23,495 nucleotides of DNA from Soonwooa sp. (GCF_030151385.1 NZ_JASLDS010000078.1:1-23495); one strand, 5' to 3'. Numbered from the stretch's first letter, positions 13,859-22,919 are shown. Notes: generated from the letters alone by a model not told the origin. Translations and numbers: made by a program.

Positions 13859-14755
13859 TTAAAAGCTAGTTTTTAGTAAATTTTTCAATAAACTTAATTT
13901 GCTTTGCAAAATAATTGAATACTTATAAGAATCTGCGCCAAATCTTGCATTAAAATCTGCCACATTTTTGACCTCGCTTCCCATGAAATCGAAGTTTCTA
14001 TCAGCAATGTATTCTTGTAAACAATGATCAATCATTATTGACGGCAAGTTTTTATTGCTAAGATTACTATCGTTAACAAATAAACTTAAATAGGAATTTT
14101 CTTTAGTTTGGTATAGGAAAACCAGTGATTGAATTTCGTTTTTCCAACGCATAACAAGTTTCTGACCAAGATTTTTTTTTGCTAAATTTTCCATTAAATC
14201 AAAAAAGCAATCAAGGTCATCATCTTTCATTGTTCCTTTTGCATTTGCGCAGAAGAAAGCTCTCTCATCACCTTTAAAGCTTGAATCAAAATCTAATGTA
14301 CCAACCAAATCACCTATTATTCTCACATTACGTCGACGATGCACGCTGTAGTTTTTCTTAACTGTGTCGTAATCATTTTTAGAAAGTTCAAATGATGTTT
14401 TTTGCGGCAATTGCTCAGAAAATTGATTATTTTTATTAAATGCGTAAAAAATAATTTTATAATTTTTCTGAAAATATTTTAGAAACGAATCATTAAGTTC
14501 TGTGGAATTTTCAGTAGAAAAAATACCTAATTGTTGACAAAGCTTAGGCATTAAAACAATTTTAAAACCCAATTTCATAACATAGGAAATTGGCATCACA
14601 GCTTCATAATCTTCAAACACAAGAAGTTCCCAATGCTGATCCGTCACGACATCCAAAAATTCTTTTCGGGCGTAATCCGAATTTTGGACAGCATTATCTA
14701 AACATTTCTCATATTTTATAAAATCAATATCTTGATACTTAACTTTTCTAATCAT
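13859..14755 (-). CDS. FemAB/GNAT-like acyltransferase-type protein, function unknown
   Basis: 298 residues, no signal peptide. The C-terminal FDFMGSEVKNVADFNARFGA (about 255-274) matches the DFxGS...F...FGA signature seen at the end of FemAB/GNAT-type acyltransferases. The central AFNKNNQFSEQLPQKTSFELS and SVHRRRNVRI (residues around 115-150) fit the fold's substrate and acyl-donor side. The weakly conserved sequence does not show which group is transferred or to what. It begins 2 nt after the radC stop, so translation is probably coupled. In Bacteroidetes such genes are usually called hypothetical. Confidence 0.65.
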   Translation of the reverse strand: MIRKVKYQDIDFIKYEKCLDNAVQNSDYARKEFLDVVTDQHWELLVFEDYEAVMPISYVMKLGFKIVLMPKLCQQLGIFSTENSTELNDSFLKYFQKNYKIIFYAFNKNNQFSEQLPQKTSFELSKNDYDTVKKNYSVHRRRNVRIIGDLVGTLDFDSSFKGDERAFFCANAKGTMKDDDLDCFFDLMENLAKKNLGQKLVMRWKNEIQSLVFLYQTKENSYLSLFVNDSNLSNKNLPSIMIDHCLQEYIADRNFDFMGSEVKNVADFNARFGADSYKYSIILQSKLSLLKNLLKTSF

Positions 14756-14757
14756 AT

Positions 14758-15435
14758 CTACAGCATATTTTCGTCCGCAAAACTGAAATAGGATTTTTGC
14801 GAAAGAATCAAATGATCTAGCAGTTCTATTTTCAATAATTTGCCTGCTTCTTTTATTTCTTTGGTTATTTTAATATCCTCGGCACTAGGTTTTAGACTTC
14901 CTGATGGATGATTGTGAGCTACGATAAGACTGGTTGCAACATGTTCTAAGGCAGAACGAAACAACAATCGAACATCGACAACGGCTTGTGCAATGCCACC
15001 TTGTGACAAGCAAGCTTTATGAATAACTTTATTACTTTGATTTAAAAACAAAACCCAAAATTCTTCATGTCTTAATTCCGAAAGAAAAACTTTCAAAACT
15101 TTGTAAGCATCGTTACTAGAGCCAATTTGGATTTTATCAGGAACTTCTTGTAAAGCTTTTCTGTTTCCAATTTCTAAAACTGTTGCAATGGAAATAGCTT
15201 TTGCTTCGCCAACACCTTTAAACTTCATCAAATCCTGAACTGATAAGAGACTCAATTGATGCCAATTGTTATCAACCGACTCCAAAATCCGTCGTGCTAA
15301 TTCCACAGCAGATTCCTCACGATTGCCACTTCCCATAATGATGGAAAGCAACTCCGAGTCCGACAACGCATTTTTGCCTTTTAACAAAAACTTTTCGCGT
15401 GGACGGTCATCTTCTGCTAAGAATTTGATGCTCAT
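14758..15435 (-). CDS. radC: RadC-family JAB1/MPN domain protein
   Basis: 225 residues. The N-terminal helix-hairpin-helix part (about 1-95) holds DRPREKFLLKGKNALSDSEL and LMKFKGVGEAKA; the C-terminal MPN domain (about 105-225) has the JAMM zinc motif with H174, H176 and D187 (HNHPSG, then SAED). The family was named for DNA repair, but its enzymatic role remains unsettled. Length is normal. It starts 14 nt after the L,D-transpeptidase-like gene and is followed within 2 nt by the FemAB-like gene. Confidence 0.95.
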   Translation of the reverse strand: MSIKFLAEDDRPREKFLLKGKNALSDSELLSIIMGSGNREESAVELARRILESVDNNWHQLSLLSVQDLMKFKGVGEAKAISIATVLEIGNRKALQEVPDKIQIGSSNDAYKVLKVFLSELRHEEFWVLFLNQSNKVIHKACLSQGGIAQAVVDVRLLFRSALEHVATSLIVAHNHPSGSLKPSAEDIKITKEIKEAGKLLKIELLDHLILSQKSYFSFADENML

Positions 15436-15449
15436 TTTAAATTTAGAAT

Positions 15450-16034
15450 TTATTGATACGCCAAAAGAATAATTTTCTTCTTAGAATTATCGATGTATTT
15501 TTCTACTAATTTAAAAAAATTTTCAGACAACATCGGACATCCCAAACTAAGACAAATTGGATCATCTTGCTCTTTATCGGGCACACATTTTAAACGATGC
15601 AAAACAATAGCTCTTGCAAAAGCATTGCTATTCGAAGTATCTAGACCATTCAATTTATAAGACTTTCCAAAATCGCCCACGTAACTGGCGCCGATTGCAT
15701 ATTTGCCCAAAGACGAACAATAAGAACCATCAGTATTGCTAAACTTAAGAGATGATTTTGTCTTTCCTTTTTCTGATCCATAACCATGCGCAACCAATCC
15801 TTTATTAAGGATTTTATCATTTTTAAGGTCGTAAACGAAAAAACGATATTTGCCTGAGGCTTTTGAGAAATCAATAAAAAAAGCTAAATCTTGATTGTAA
15901 TTTGAATCTTTGAGGAAAGTCTTTAGAGCACTTACATTTTTATTTAGTGACGCATCCACATTGCTTTGTCCCTTACTCGAGTCCGAACAAGACAACAAAA
16001 CGAGAAGCATCAAAAAACTACAAAATGAGCGCAT
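15450..16034 (-). CDS. Lipoprotein with murein L,D-transpeptidase catalytic domain
   Basis: 194 residues. A short lipoprotein signal ends in LLSC with C16 as the lipidated cysteine, followed by SDSSKG, so the protein is membrane-anchored in the periplasm. The catalytic region has H146 in IVLHRL and C166 in SLGCPMLS, the His/Cys pair of L,D-transpeptidase-like enzymes (the Bacteroidetes murein L,D-transpeptidase catalytic domain family). It also has YDLKNDKIL and HGYGSEKG segments, where the substrate-binding loop is expected. Such enzymes cross-link peptidoglycan stem peptides or attach proteins to it. It sits 11 nt after lolD, fitting an envelope context. Confidence 0.85.
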   Translation of the reverse strand: MRSFCSFLMLLVLLSCSDSSKGQSNVDASLNKNVSALKTFLKDSNYNQDLAFFIDFSKASGKYRFFVYDLKNDKILNKGLVAHGYGSEKGKTKSSLKFSNTDGSYCSSLGKYAIGASYVGDFGKSYKLNGLDTSNSNAFARAIVLHRLKCVPDKEQDDPICLSLGCPMLSENFFKLVEKYIDNSKKKIILLAYQ

Positions 16035-16045
16035 TTTTTTTATTT

Positions 16046-16711
16046 TTAAACGATTAAACCATCCTTCATTACCAACTTGCGGTCAGTACTTTCTGCCAAA
16101 ACTGGATTGTGCGTTACAATGACAAAGGTCTGGTTATATTTGTCTCTTAAATCAAAAAACAGTTGATGTAAGTCATCTGCATTTTTGGAATCCAAATTAC
16201 CTGTCGGCTCATCCGCATAGATAATCTTTGGCGAATTAATTAAAGCTCTTGCAACAGCAACTCTTTGCGCTTCTCCACCTGACAATTGCCCTGGTTTGTG
16301 ATGCATTCTACTTTCGATGTTAAGATCTTCAAAAATAGAAATCGCTTTGTCTGTAGCTTCTTTCAAGTTTTTATTAGCAATTCTCGCAGGAATCAAAACA
16401 TTTTCTAAAGCTGTAAATTCTGGAAGCAATTGATGAAACTGAAACACAAATCCAATATTTTGATTTCGGAATTTTGACAATTCTTTATCTTTCATATTTA
16501 AGAAAGATTGTCCATCCAAATTAATTGAAGTTTCAAATTTGTTAGGTGTTGTCGGCGTGTCCAAAGTACCCAAAATCTGCAACAATGTTGATTTCCCCGC
16601 ACCAGATTCTCCAACAATCGATACCACTTCACCATGTTTGATATGGATATCAACACCGCGAAGCACCTCTAAACTTCCATAAAATTTATGAATATTTTTA
16701 GCTTTAATCAT
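16046..16711 (-). CDS. lolD: ABC transporter ATP-binding protein, LolD type
   Basis: 221-residue ATPase. Walker A GESGAGKST is at 34-42, the Q-loop lies in FVFQFHQLLPEF, the signature is LSGGEAQRVAVARAL, Walker B is IIYADEPTGNLD, and the H-loop is VTHN. The QLLPEFTALENV stretch and GNLD are typical of the LolD/MacB ATPase group, which powers lipoprotein release to the outer membrane or related envelope export. No membrane permease is next to it, so in this organism the partner must lie elsewhere, and the LolD name is by subgroup only. It starts 15 nt after the helicase stop. Confidence 0.85.
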   Translation of the reverse strand: MIKAKNIHKFYGSLEVLRGVDIHIKHGEVVSIVGESGAGKSTLLQILGTLDTPTTPNKFETSINLDGQSFLNMKDKELSKFRNQNIGFVFQFHQLLPEFTALENVLIPARIANKNLKEATDKAISIFEDLNIESRMHHKPGQLSGGEAQRVAVARALINSPKIIYADEPTGNLDSKNADDLHQLFFDLRDKYNQTFVIVTHNPVLAESTDRKLVMKDGLIV

Positions 16712-16726
16712 ACTGCAATATAGGAA

Positions 16727-19057
16727 TTAAATCTTCGTAAGTTTTGCGAATTTTAAAATTAAATTTTTCTCGCCTTCGTTAGCAAAATGAACTTTCGCTT
16801 TAATATTATTCGGGTCAGTTCCATCCAAGAAAACCACTTCTCCAACACCAAATCTATCATGTCTTACATGATCACCAACCTCGATGTCCTGCGAGGATTG
16901 CCCCGATGGATTGATAATTCTGGCAGTTGCAACTGGTTTTAGATTCTTTGGAACAGCATCTTCTTTTGGCGCGGCATTTATCGTACGTTTCGCTTCTTTC
17001 TTTTTAAAGAACGGCGTTTCGGCAGATGGTGCTTCATCAAAAATTGAAGAACTAAGTCCAGAACGGTTAATCGTGCGACGTTCTAAAGCTGGATTAATAA
17101 ATTCTAAGTAATCAGAATCGATTTCGCTTAAGAAACGAGACGGCTCAGCATCCGTAATTTTTCCCCATTGGAAACGCGAAACTGCATAAGTGAAAAAAGC
17201 TTGCTTTTCGGCTCTTGTCAACGCCACATAAAAAAGACGTCGCTCCTCCTCCAATTCTTCACGAGAAGAACTACTCATAAAGCTTGGGAAAAGATTTTCT
17301 TCCAAACCAACCAAATGCACCACTGGAAACTCTAAACCTTTGGAAAGGTGAATCGTCATCAACGACACCATATCTTCTTCCTCATCATTTCGTTGCGTAT
17401 CCGATGAAAGCGCAATGTTTTCTAGGAAGTTAGACAAGCTGGCGTCGCCATCTTCCAATTGTTGTTGCTCTTCCAAGAAACCTTGCATCGAGTTTAACAA
17501 TTCCTGAACGTTTTCAACTCTCGAAATTCCTTCTGGCGTTTGGTCGTCTTTTAGAAGCTTAATTAATCCACTTCGTTTCGAAACTTCCATCGCGACATTA
17601 TAAACATTATCTTGTTTTAACATCACTTGGAAAGCTTTAATCATGGACCAGAACTCTCCCAATTTATTTAGAACACCATTATTAAGTCCTAATCTTGGCG
17701 CATAAAAACCTAAATTACTCAGCAATTCCGCAATCGAAATATTATTTTGATCAGCAAAAACAATTAATTTATTCTGCGTCGTTTCGCCAATACCTCTTGC
17801 AGGATAATTGATAACGCGCAACAAAGCTTCACTATCATTTTCGTTAACCAACAAACGCAAATAACCAATTAAATCTTTAACCTCTTTACGTTGATAGAAC
17901 GACAATCCTCCATACACACGATACGGAATATTTCGCTTTCTCAAAGCATCTTCAAAGGCACGCGTCTGCGAGTTGGTACGATACAAAATCGCAAATTCTT
18001 CAAACTTTCGTTGCTCACGATTTCGGATTTCCCAAATATTAGATGCCACAAAATTTGCTTCATCAGCATCAGAAAGGCTTCGATAGATTTTAATCTTTTC
18101 GCCTTCTTCATTTTCACTGAAAACATTTTTCTTAAACTGTTGTAAGTTTTTAGAAATCACAACATTGGCAGCGTTGACGATATTTTGAGTCGAACGATAA
18201 TTTTGCTCCAAAGACACGGTGTGCGCGTCAGGATAATCTTTCTTGAAATTTAAAATGTTATAAATATTCGCACCACGGAATGAATAAATCGATTGCGCAT
18301 CATCTCCCACAACACAAATATTCTCAAATTTCGAAGCCAATGCTTTGACAATCAAATACTGAGAATGATTGGTATCTTGGTACTCATCAACCAAAATATA
18401 ACGAAAACGATCTTGATATTTTGCTAAAACTTCTGGAAACCTCGTCAACAACTCGTTGGTTCTCAACAACAAATCATCAAAATCCATCGCGCCAGATCGG
18501 AAACAAGTTTCGACATACTTACGATAAATTTCGCCCATCAACTTCATATTAGCACGTTCGTCAGCCTCGATTATTTCGGGATTATTGAAGTATGCATTAA
18601 CTGTAATCAGGTTATTTTTGTATTGTGAAATTCGTCCCAAAACTTTTTTAGGTTTATAAACATCAGAATCGATATTCATCTCTTTTAAAACCTTTTTTAG
18701 AACATTAAGACTGTCTTGTGTATCGTAAATTGTAAAGTTGGACGGAAAGCCAAGATAATGTGCTTCACTACGTAATAATCTTGCGAAAACCGAGTGAAAA
18801 GTTCCCATCCAAAGCGACCTTGCATCACTTTCGCCAACAACTTTTGCGATACGCTCCTTCATCTCGCGCGCCGCTTTGTTGGTAAAAGTTAAAGCCAATA
18901 TATTGAAAGGATCCACACCATTGGTAATAAGGTGCGCAATCCGCATTGTAAGCACACGAGTCTTGCCAGAACCTGCGCCAGCCAAAACCATCAATGGGCC
19001 TTCTAATGTTGTAACTGCCTCATATTGAAACTCATTCAATCCTTTCAAATAATCCAT
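16727..19057 (-). CDS. pcrA: UvrD/PcrA-type DNA helicase
   Basis: 776-residue superfamily 1A 3'-5' helicase for DNA repair and for clearing RNA polymerase or recombinase from DNA. Walker A is AGAGSGKT at 26-33. ALTFTNKAAREMKER (motif Ia), LVDEYQDTN (II), GDDAQSIYSFRGA (III), LEQNYRST (IV), LMTIHLSKGLEFPVV (V) and VALTRAEK (VI) follow in order. The last 50 residues (GDHVRHDRFGVGEVV start) form the Tudor-like domain that in PcrA binds RNA polymerase. Length is as expected. It heads the packed minus-strand run, with a perfect TAATTTTG box 24 nt upstream. Whether to call it UvrD or PcrA is convention. Confidence 0.95.
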   Translation of the reverse strand: MDYLKGLNEFQYEAVTTLEGPLMVLAGAGSGKTRVLTMRIAHLITNGVDPFNILALTFTNKAAREMKERIAKVVGESDARSLWMGTFHSVFARLLRSEAHYLGFPSNFTIYDTQDSLNVLKKVLKEMNIDSDVYKPKKVLGRISQYKNNLITVNAYFNNPEIIEADERANMKLMGEIYRKYVETCFRSGAMDFDDLLLRTNELLTRFPEVLAKYQDRFRYILVDEYQDTNHSQYLIVKALASKFENICVVGDDAQSIYSFRGANIYNILNFKKDYPDAHTVSLEQNYRSTQNIVNAANVVISKNLQQFKKNVFSENEEGEKIKIYRSLSDADEANFVASNIWEIRNREQRKFEEFAILYRTNSQTRAFEDALRKRNIPYRVYGGLSFYQRKEVKDLIGYLRLLVNENDSEALLRVINYPARGIGETTQNKLIVFADQNNISIAELLSNLGFYAPRLGLNNGVLNKLGEFWSMIKAFQVMLKQDNVYNVAMEVSKRSGLIKLLKDDQTPEGISRVENVQELLNSMQGFLEEQQQLEDGDASLSNFLENIALSSDTQRNDEEEDMVSLMTIHLSKGLEFPVVHLVGLEENLFPSFMSSSSREELEEERRLFYVALTRAEKQAFFTYAVSRFQWGKITDAEPSRFLSEIDSDYLEFINPALERRTINRSGLSSSIFDEAPSAETPFFKKKEAKRTINAAPKEDAVPKNLKPVATARIINPSGQSSQDIEVGDHVRHDRFGVGEVVFLDGTDPNNIKAKVHFANEGEKNLILKFAKLTKI

Positions 19058-19080
19058 GTCGTATCCAAAATTTCAGACCA

Positions 19081-19088
19081 CAAAATTA
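19081..19088 (-). promoter_or_regulatory. -7 box (TAATTTTG) ahead of the helicase gene
   Basis: An exact TAnnTTTG on the minus strand ending 23 nt before the ATG at 19057, predicting a leader of about 18 nt. No TTG is found at the normal distance. It is the likely promoter for the run of genes down to ppa. Confidence 0.4.
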
Positions 19089-19172
19089 GGGAATTTTTAC
19101 GGGATTACTAAATGACTGATTCGCCAATTCTTAGACAAAAAACTTTGATTTTGAGAATGGAGAAATAAAGAA

Positions 19173-20222
19173 TTATTTTATCATTTTTAATAAAACTTGT
19201 TCTGCTTTATCTCGAATTTTCTCTTTTGAAAAATCTATGAATAGATTACTATTCTGATGTTTTAAATCTTCAAATTGCGACCAAACATCGTCTTTTTCTT
19301 TAAAAATAAAATCAAAATTGCTTTGATAATTTGCTGGAAAAACAGCAAGCTTTTCGTATTTAATTGCATCACCAATATTTCCTGTCATTTTGGAAACACC
19401 ATAAAGTTCTTGCGCTCCCAAAAATTCAGTTTCTTTTTGAATAGGACACCAAAGCACATCTGCTTTTTGCATCCAAGCATCAAAATCCGTTTGTAATACT
19501 TTTTCGTTAAAACTAACAATCTCTATCTTCGAGTCCAGTTCTGGTTTTAAACTATTGATGGCTTGTTGAATTTCATAACTCGCTTTTCCTAGAAAAATAA
19601 CTTCTACTTTGGTAGTAGGGTTTTTGAGATTTTTTAAACTCTCCAAAACATGAAAATAATCTCGACGACTTTGCGAAGCCGCTCCTGGAACGGCAATTCT
19701 TAAAATTTTCTCGTTATTTTCTTCATTTAAAAATTGATTAAAAAATAGACTTAAATATTGAAATCTTTCGTTAGAAAATGTTTTGTCCAAAACCAAAAGA
19801 TTTTGACCTTTTCGAAATAAAGCTGGCGCGGACAACAGACTTTCTTTTAATAAAAGTTTGACTCGATAACGAAAATCTTTTATGAAAACAGACTTTAATA
19901 ATTGAGTTTTTGAAGCTTTTATAAAATTAAGATTATGACAAATAATTGCAGAATTGAATTTTGAAGTTATTGCTAAAAAAATATTAAAATAGCGATGAAC
20001 AGTACCAATAATCACCAAATCGTATTTTTGTCCAGACAACTGCTCAAGAATAATACTCGGTTCGGAAAGTTTAACATTATTTGACTTAATATCAAATATT
20101 TTAAAAACCCGTTCGGACAAATAATAATCTATTTCAAAAGTTTTGGAATCAAGAAAAAGTTCGTAAAAATTCTTCGCAATTTCGGCGTGTGTATCCAACT
20201 CAATGTAAGCAATCTTCTTCAT
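19173..20222 (-). CDS. Glycosyltransferase-like protein (GT-B type, tentative)
   Basis: 349 residues, no signal peptide. It starts KKIAYIELDTHAEIAKNF, a Rossmann-like beginning, and the middle ILRIAVPGAASQSRRDY, EVIFLGKAS and IEIVSFNEK resemble the second Rossmann domain of GT-B glycosyltransferases. The C-terminal YGVSKMTGNIGDAIKYEKLAV holds the region where such enzymes bind the nucleotide sugar. The match to a named family is weak and the sugar cannot be told. ATG 20222 begins 1 nt after the stop of the GT2 gene upstream, so the two are probably translated together and act in one surface-glycan pathway. Confidence 0.6.
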   Translation of the reverse strand: MKKIAYIELDTHAEIAKNFYELFLDSKTFEIDYYLSERVFKIFDIKSNNVKLSEPSIILEQLSGQKYDLVIIGTVHRYFNIFLAITSKFNSAIICHNLNFIKASKTQLLKSVFIKDFRYRVKLLLKESLLSAPALFRKGQNLLVLDKTFSNERFQYLSLFFNQFLNEENNEKILRIAVPGAASQSRRDYFHVLESLKNLKNPTTKVEVIFLGKASYEIQQAINSLKPELDSKIEIVSFNEKVLQTDFDAWMQKADVLWCPIQKETEFLGAQELYGVSKMTGNIGDAIKYEKLAVFPANYQSNFDFIFKEKDDVWSQFEDLKHQNSNLFIDFSKEKIRDKAEQVLLKMIK

Positions 20223-20223
20223 C

Positions 20224-21075
20224 TTAATTTGATTTTAGATACTTTTTGAACATCGCTTGCCAACGAAGTTGACGGATATACAACATCTCATCATTGGTCA
20301 AAACACGTTCTGAGTTTTGTCTAAGATAAGATTTCATACTTGCAAAAAACTCGGACGCTGATTTTGATTTCATAGCAGATTTTGCAGAAGAAATAATAGC
20401 AAGTGGCATATCTAGTCCAATATTATAAAAATATTCGCCAAGCTTTTCAGCCTTTTGCTTTTTGTATTTATAAGCTGTTGGACGAAGATGCTTCACCCAC
20501 AAATCTTTAATTGTTGCAATTTCCCAACCTGCTTTTTGCGCCAACATCACATCGATATTATCCCAACCCAAAACTGTGCGAAGTCCCTTCATTGCTTCGA
20601 AACATTCTTTACGATAGGCTTTAATTGGACCACGGACATGATCTTTTGACGACAAGTTTTCGAAAACCCAATCACCTTTTTCATTTTGAATATGAACTAA
20701 ACCGCTTAACATTCCCAATTTGGAATTTTGCTCGAAACCTTGATTAATTCTGAAAAGATAATCTTGGGGGAAAATAATATCTGCATCGTATTTGCAAATA
20801 ATATCGATATCGGACAAATCTTCATACTGCAAGCCTTTTTCGAAAGTCTGAACAACTTTAGCACCAGGTTGATGCTCCGATTTCTGAAGATTTTTGATCC
20901 AAAAATTTGGATGGCTTAGTAAAAATTTCTCGACCAATTCTTGAGTAGAATCTGTTGAACCATCATTAACCACAACACAACGAAAATCCTGAAAACTCTG
21001 TTGAGCCAACGACTCCAAACATTGCAAAATACAAGCTTCCTCGTTGTGTGCGGGAATAATGATAAGAAATTTCAA
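20224..21075 (-). CDS. Family 2 (GT-A) glycosyltransferase
   Basis: 283 residues. The N-terminal FLIIIPAHNEEACILQCLES and VVVNDGSTDST are the classic nucleotide-sugar binding segments of GT2 enzymes, and CKYDADIIF holds the DXD metal motif. GWDNIDVMLAQKAGW lies where the acceptor and catalytic acidic residue are expected. There are no clear membrane helices, so it is cytosolic or peripheral. It begins 30 nt after aspA and is followed 1 nt later by the GT-B-like gene. The acceptor and donor are unknown; surface polysaccharide or lipid glycosylation is likely. Confidence 0.88.
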   Translation of the reverse strand: MKFLIIIPAHNEEACILQCLESLAQQSFQDFRCVVVNDGSTDSTQELVEKFLLSHPNFWIKNLQKSEHQPGAKVVQTFEKGLQYEDLSDIDIICKYDADIIFPQDYLFRINQGFEQNSKLGMLSGLVHIQNEKGDWVFENLSSKDHVRGPIKAYRKECFEAMKGLRTVLGWDNIDVMLAQKAGWEIATIKDLWVKHLRPTAYKYKKQKAEKLGEYFYNIGLDMPLAIISSAKSAMKSKSASEFFASMKSYLRQNSERVLTNDEMLYIRQLRWQAMFKKYLKSN

Positions 21076-21105
21076 AATTTATTTATATTAAAAAGAATTT
21101 TAAAT

Positions 21106-22509
21106 CTAAATTAATTTATGTGGCGTCAACATATTGGCAGGATCAAGAATCGCATCTAGTTTTTCTTGTGTTAAAATCTGATGTTCTAACACCAAATCGT
21201 AAACACTTTTACCAGTTTCTAAAGCTTCTTGAGCAATCTTCGTTGAATTTTTGTAGCCAATATACGGATTTAGAGCTGTAACAATACCAATACTATTTTT
21301 AACCATGTTAAGGCAAACTTCTTTATTAGCAGTGATACCAACAATACATTTCTCGCGAAGCGTATCTAGAGCATTGCTCATAAAGTTGTTGCTTTCCATA
21401 ATCGCGTGACACAATACTGGCTCCATGACGTTAAGCTGTAATTGTCCTGCTTCTGCTGCGAAGGTTACTGTCAAATCATTACCAATAACTTTATAACAAA
21501 CCTGATTAACAACCTCAGGAATAACAGGATTAACTTTACCTGGCATAATAGATGATCCTGGCTGCATTGGTGGTAAATTAATTTCGAAGAAACCTGCTCT
21601 AGGTCCAGAAGCCAACAAACGAAGATCGTTACAGATTTTCGACATCTTTACAGCCAGACGCTTCATCGCTGATGAATAGATAACGTAAGATCCGGTATCA
21701 GGTGTTGCTTCGACAAGATTAGGCGCACTCACCATTGGCATTCCTGTCATTTCAGCTAGGTTGTGAGCACAACGTTTTGCATACATTGGTGGCGCATTAA
21801 GCCCTGTACCAATCGCAGTTGCTCCCATGTTAATCTCAACAAAAAGAAGTGCGTTGTTATTTAGTTTGGAAATATCTTCTTCTAGATTAGCAGCAAAAGC
21901 TTCAAACTCTTGTCCTAAAGTCATCGGAACAGCGTCTTGAAGCTGGGTTCTTCCCATTTTGATAACATCGTTAAACTCTACGCCTTTTGCTCGGAAAGCA
22001 GCAATTGCTAATTCCAACTTCTTAACCAAAATTGCGTTCATGTTATACAAAGCGATTTTAATCGCTGTTGGATAAGCATCGTTGGTTGACTGCGAAAGAT
22101 TGATGTGATCGTTAGGCGAACAGAATTGATAGTCGCCACGCGCTTTGCCCATAATCTCCAAAACACGGTTGGCAATAACTTCGTTAGCATTCATATTAAC
22201 CGAAGTACCAGCACCACCTTGGATCATATCGATCGGGAATTGATCGTTAAATTTACCTTCAATAACCTCGTCACAAGCTTGCATAATGTGCTTGTACAAC
22301 TCCTCATCCAACAAACCAAGTTCGTAATTGGTTCTTGCGGCACCTTTTTTCACATAACCTAAAGCTTTGATAAACTCAGGAAACTGCGACAAAGTCTGTC
22401 CAGAAATCTTAAAATTATTGATAGCTCTTTGCGTCTGTACACCGTAATAAGCTTGTGCTGGGACTTGTAATTCTCCTAATAAATCACTTTCTATTCTATA
22501 GTCTGTCAT
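21106..22509 (-). CDS. aspA: Aspartate ammonia-lyase
   Basis: 467 residues, normal for the family. It converts L-aspartate to fumarate and ammonia. The signature loop GSSIMPGK, with the catalytic serine, is at 318-325, continuing VNPVIPEVVNQV. The N-terminal RIESDLLGELQVPAQAYYGVQTQRA, the HINLSQSTNDAYPT segment and GRTQLQDAVPMTLGQEF are those of AspA rather than fumarase C. It starts at ATG 22509 and is followed after 30 nt by the GT2 gene with no terminator between, so the three genes may share a transcript despite unrelated roles. The 130 nt upstream (22510-22642) are A/T-rich with no clear promoter pair. Confidence 0.95.
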   Translation of the reverse strand: MTDYRIESDLLGELQVPAQAYYGVQTQRAINNFKISGQTLSQFPEFIKALGYVKKGAARTNYELGLLDEELYKHIMQACDEVIEGKFNDQFPIDMIQGGAGTSVNMNANEVIANRVLEIMGKARGDYQFCSPNDHINLSQSTNDAYPTAIKIALYNMNAILVKKLELAIAAFRAKGVEFNDVIKMGRTQLQDAVPMTLGQEFEAFAANLEEDISKLNNNALLFVEINMGATAIGTGLNAPPMYAKRCAHNLAEMTGMPMVSAPNLVEATPDTGSYVIYSSAMKRLAVKMSKICNDLRLLASGPRAGFFEINLPPMQPGSSIMPGKVNPVIPEVVNQVCYKVIGNDLTVTFAAEAGQLQLNVMEPVLCHAIMESNNFMSNALDTLREKCIVGITANKEVCLNMVKNSIGIVTALNPYIGYKNSTKIAQEALETGKSVYDLVLEHQILTQEKLDAILDPANMLTPHKLI

Positions 22510-22642
22510 ACGATCAAATTAAAGTGGAAAGTTAAAATTTTTTTGAAGAAGTGAAAAATTTTTGAAGATGAGTTTTCGATTTTTTTTGAATTGAATTTTA
22601 CAGGAAAATGAACAAAAATTAATTCTCCCAAAAAGGCAACAA

Positions 22643-22671
22643 AAAAGCCACTTCGAAACTGAAGTGGCTTT
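22643..22671 (-). terminator. Terminator after the tRNA cluster
   Basis: AAAGCCACTTC (22644-22654) and GAAGTGGCTTT (22661-22671) pair perfectly over 11 bp. On the minus strand the stem is followed by a T-run, 3 nt after tRNA-Pro ends. Confidence 0.85.
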
Positions 22672-22673
22672 AG

Positions 22674-22748
22674 TCGGGGCGGCAGGATTCGAACCTGCGA
22701 CCTCCTGGTCCCAAACCAGGCGCGATGACCGGACTACGCTACGCCCCG
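22674..22748 (-). tRNA. tRNA-Pro (UGG anticodon), copy 1
   Basis: 75 nt without an encoded CCA. The acceptor arms CGGGGCG / CGCCCCG are perfect, the anticodon stem CTGG...CCAG holds loop TTTGGGA with anticodon TGG, and the T loop GGTTCGAATCC is normal. It differs from copy 2 only in two acceptor base pairs. Confidence 0.95.
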
Positions 22749-22769
22749 AGGCCAACGAAACTTTAATAA

Positions 22770-22798
22770 AAAAACTCACAAACAAGTTGTGAGTTTTT
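22770..22798 (-). terminator. Terminator-like hairpin between tRNA-Arg and tRNA-Pro copy 1
   Basis: AAAAACTCACAA (22770-22781) and TTGTGAGTTTTT (22787-22798) are perfect 12-base complements. On the minus strand the stem runs into a T7 tract, 2 nt after tRNA-Arg. Confidence 0.6.
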
Positions 22799-22799
22799 G

Positions 22800-22873
22800 T
22801 GAGCGCGACAGGATTCGAACCTGTGACCGTCTGCTTAGAAGGCAGATGCTCTATCCAGCTGAGCTACGCACCC
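22800..22873 (-). tRNA. tRNA-Arg (UCU anticodon)
   Basis: 74 nt without CCA. The acceptor GGGTGCG pairs with CGCGCTC (two G-U pairs), the D arm is GCTCAGCTGGATAGAGC, and the anticodon loop CTTCTAA in stem TCTGC/GCAGA gives anticodon TCT. The T loop GGTTCGAATCC is normal. Confidence 0.95.
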
Positions 22874-22883
22874 ATTTTTGGTA

Positions 22884-22916
22884 AAAAAAAGCTTTTTGAA
22901 CCAAAAAGCTTTTTTT
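22884..22916 (-). terminator. Terminator-like hairpin between tRNA-Pro copy 2 and tRNA-Arg
   Basis: A 15-bp perfect stem (22884-22898 with 22902-22916) around a 3-nt loop, followed on the minus strand by a T-tract. It lies 3 nt after tRNA-Pro copy 2 ends. Confidence 0.55.
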
Positions 22917-22919
22917 AAG

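Noticed and set aside
22519..22785. 88-codon frame on the minus strand
   Set aside because: It reads through tRNA-Pro copy 1 and its terminator; the tRNA explains the sequence.
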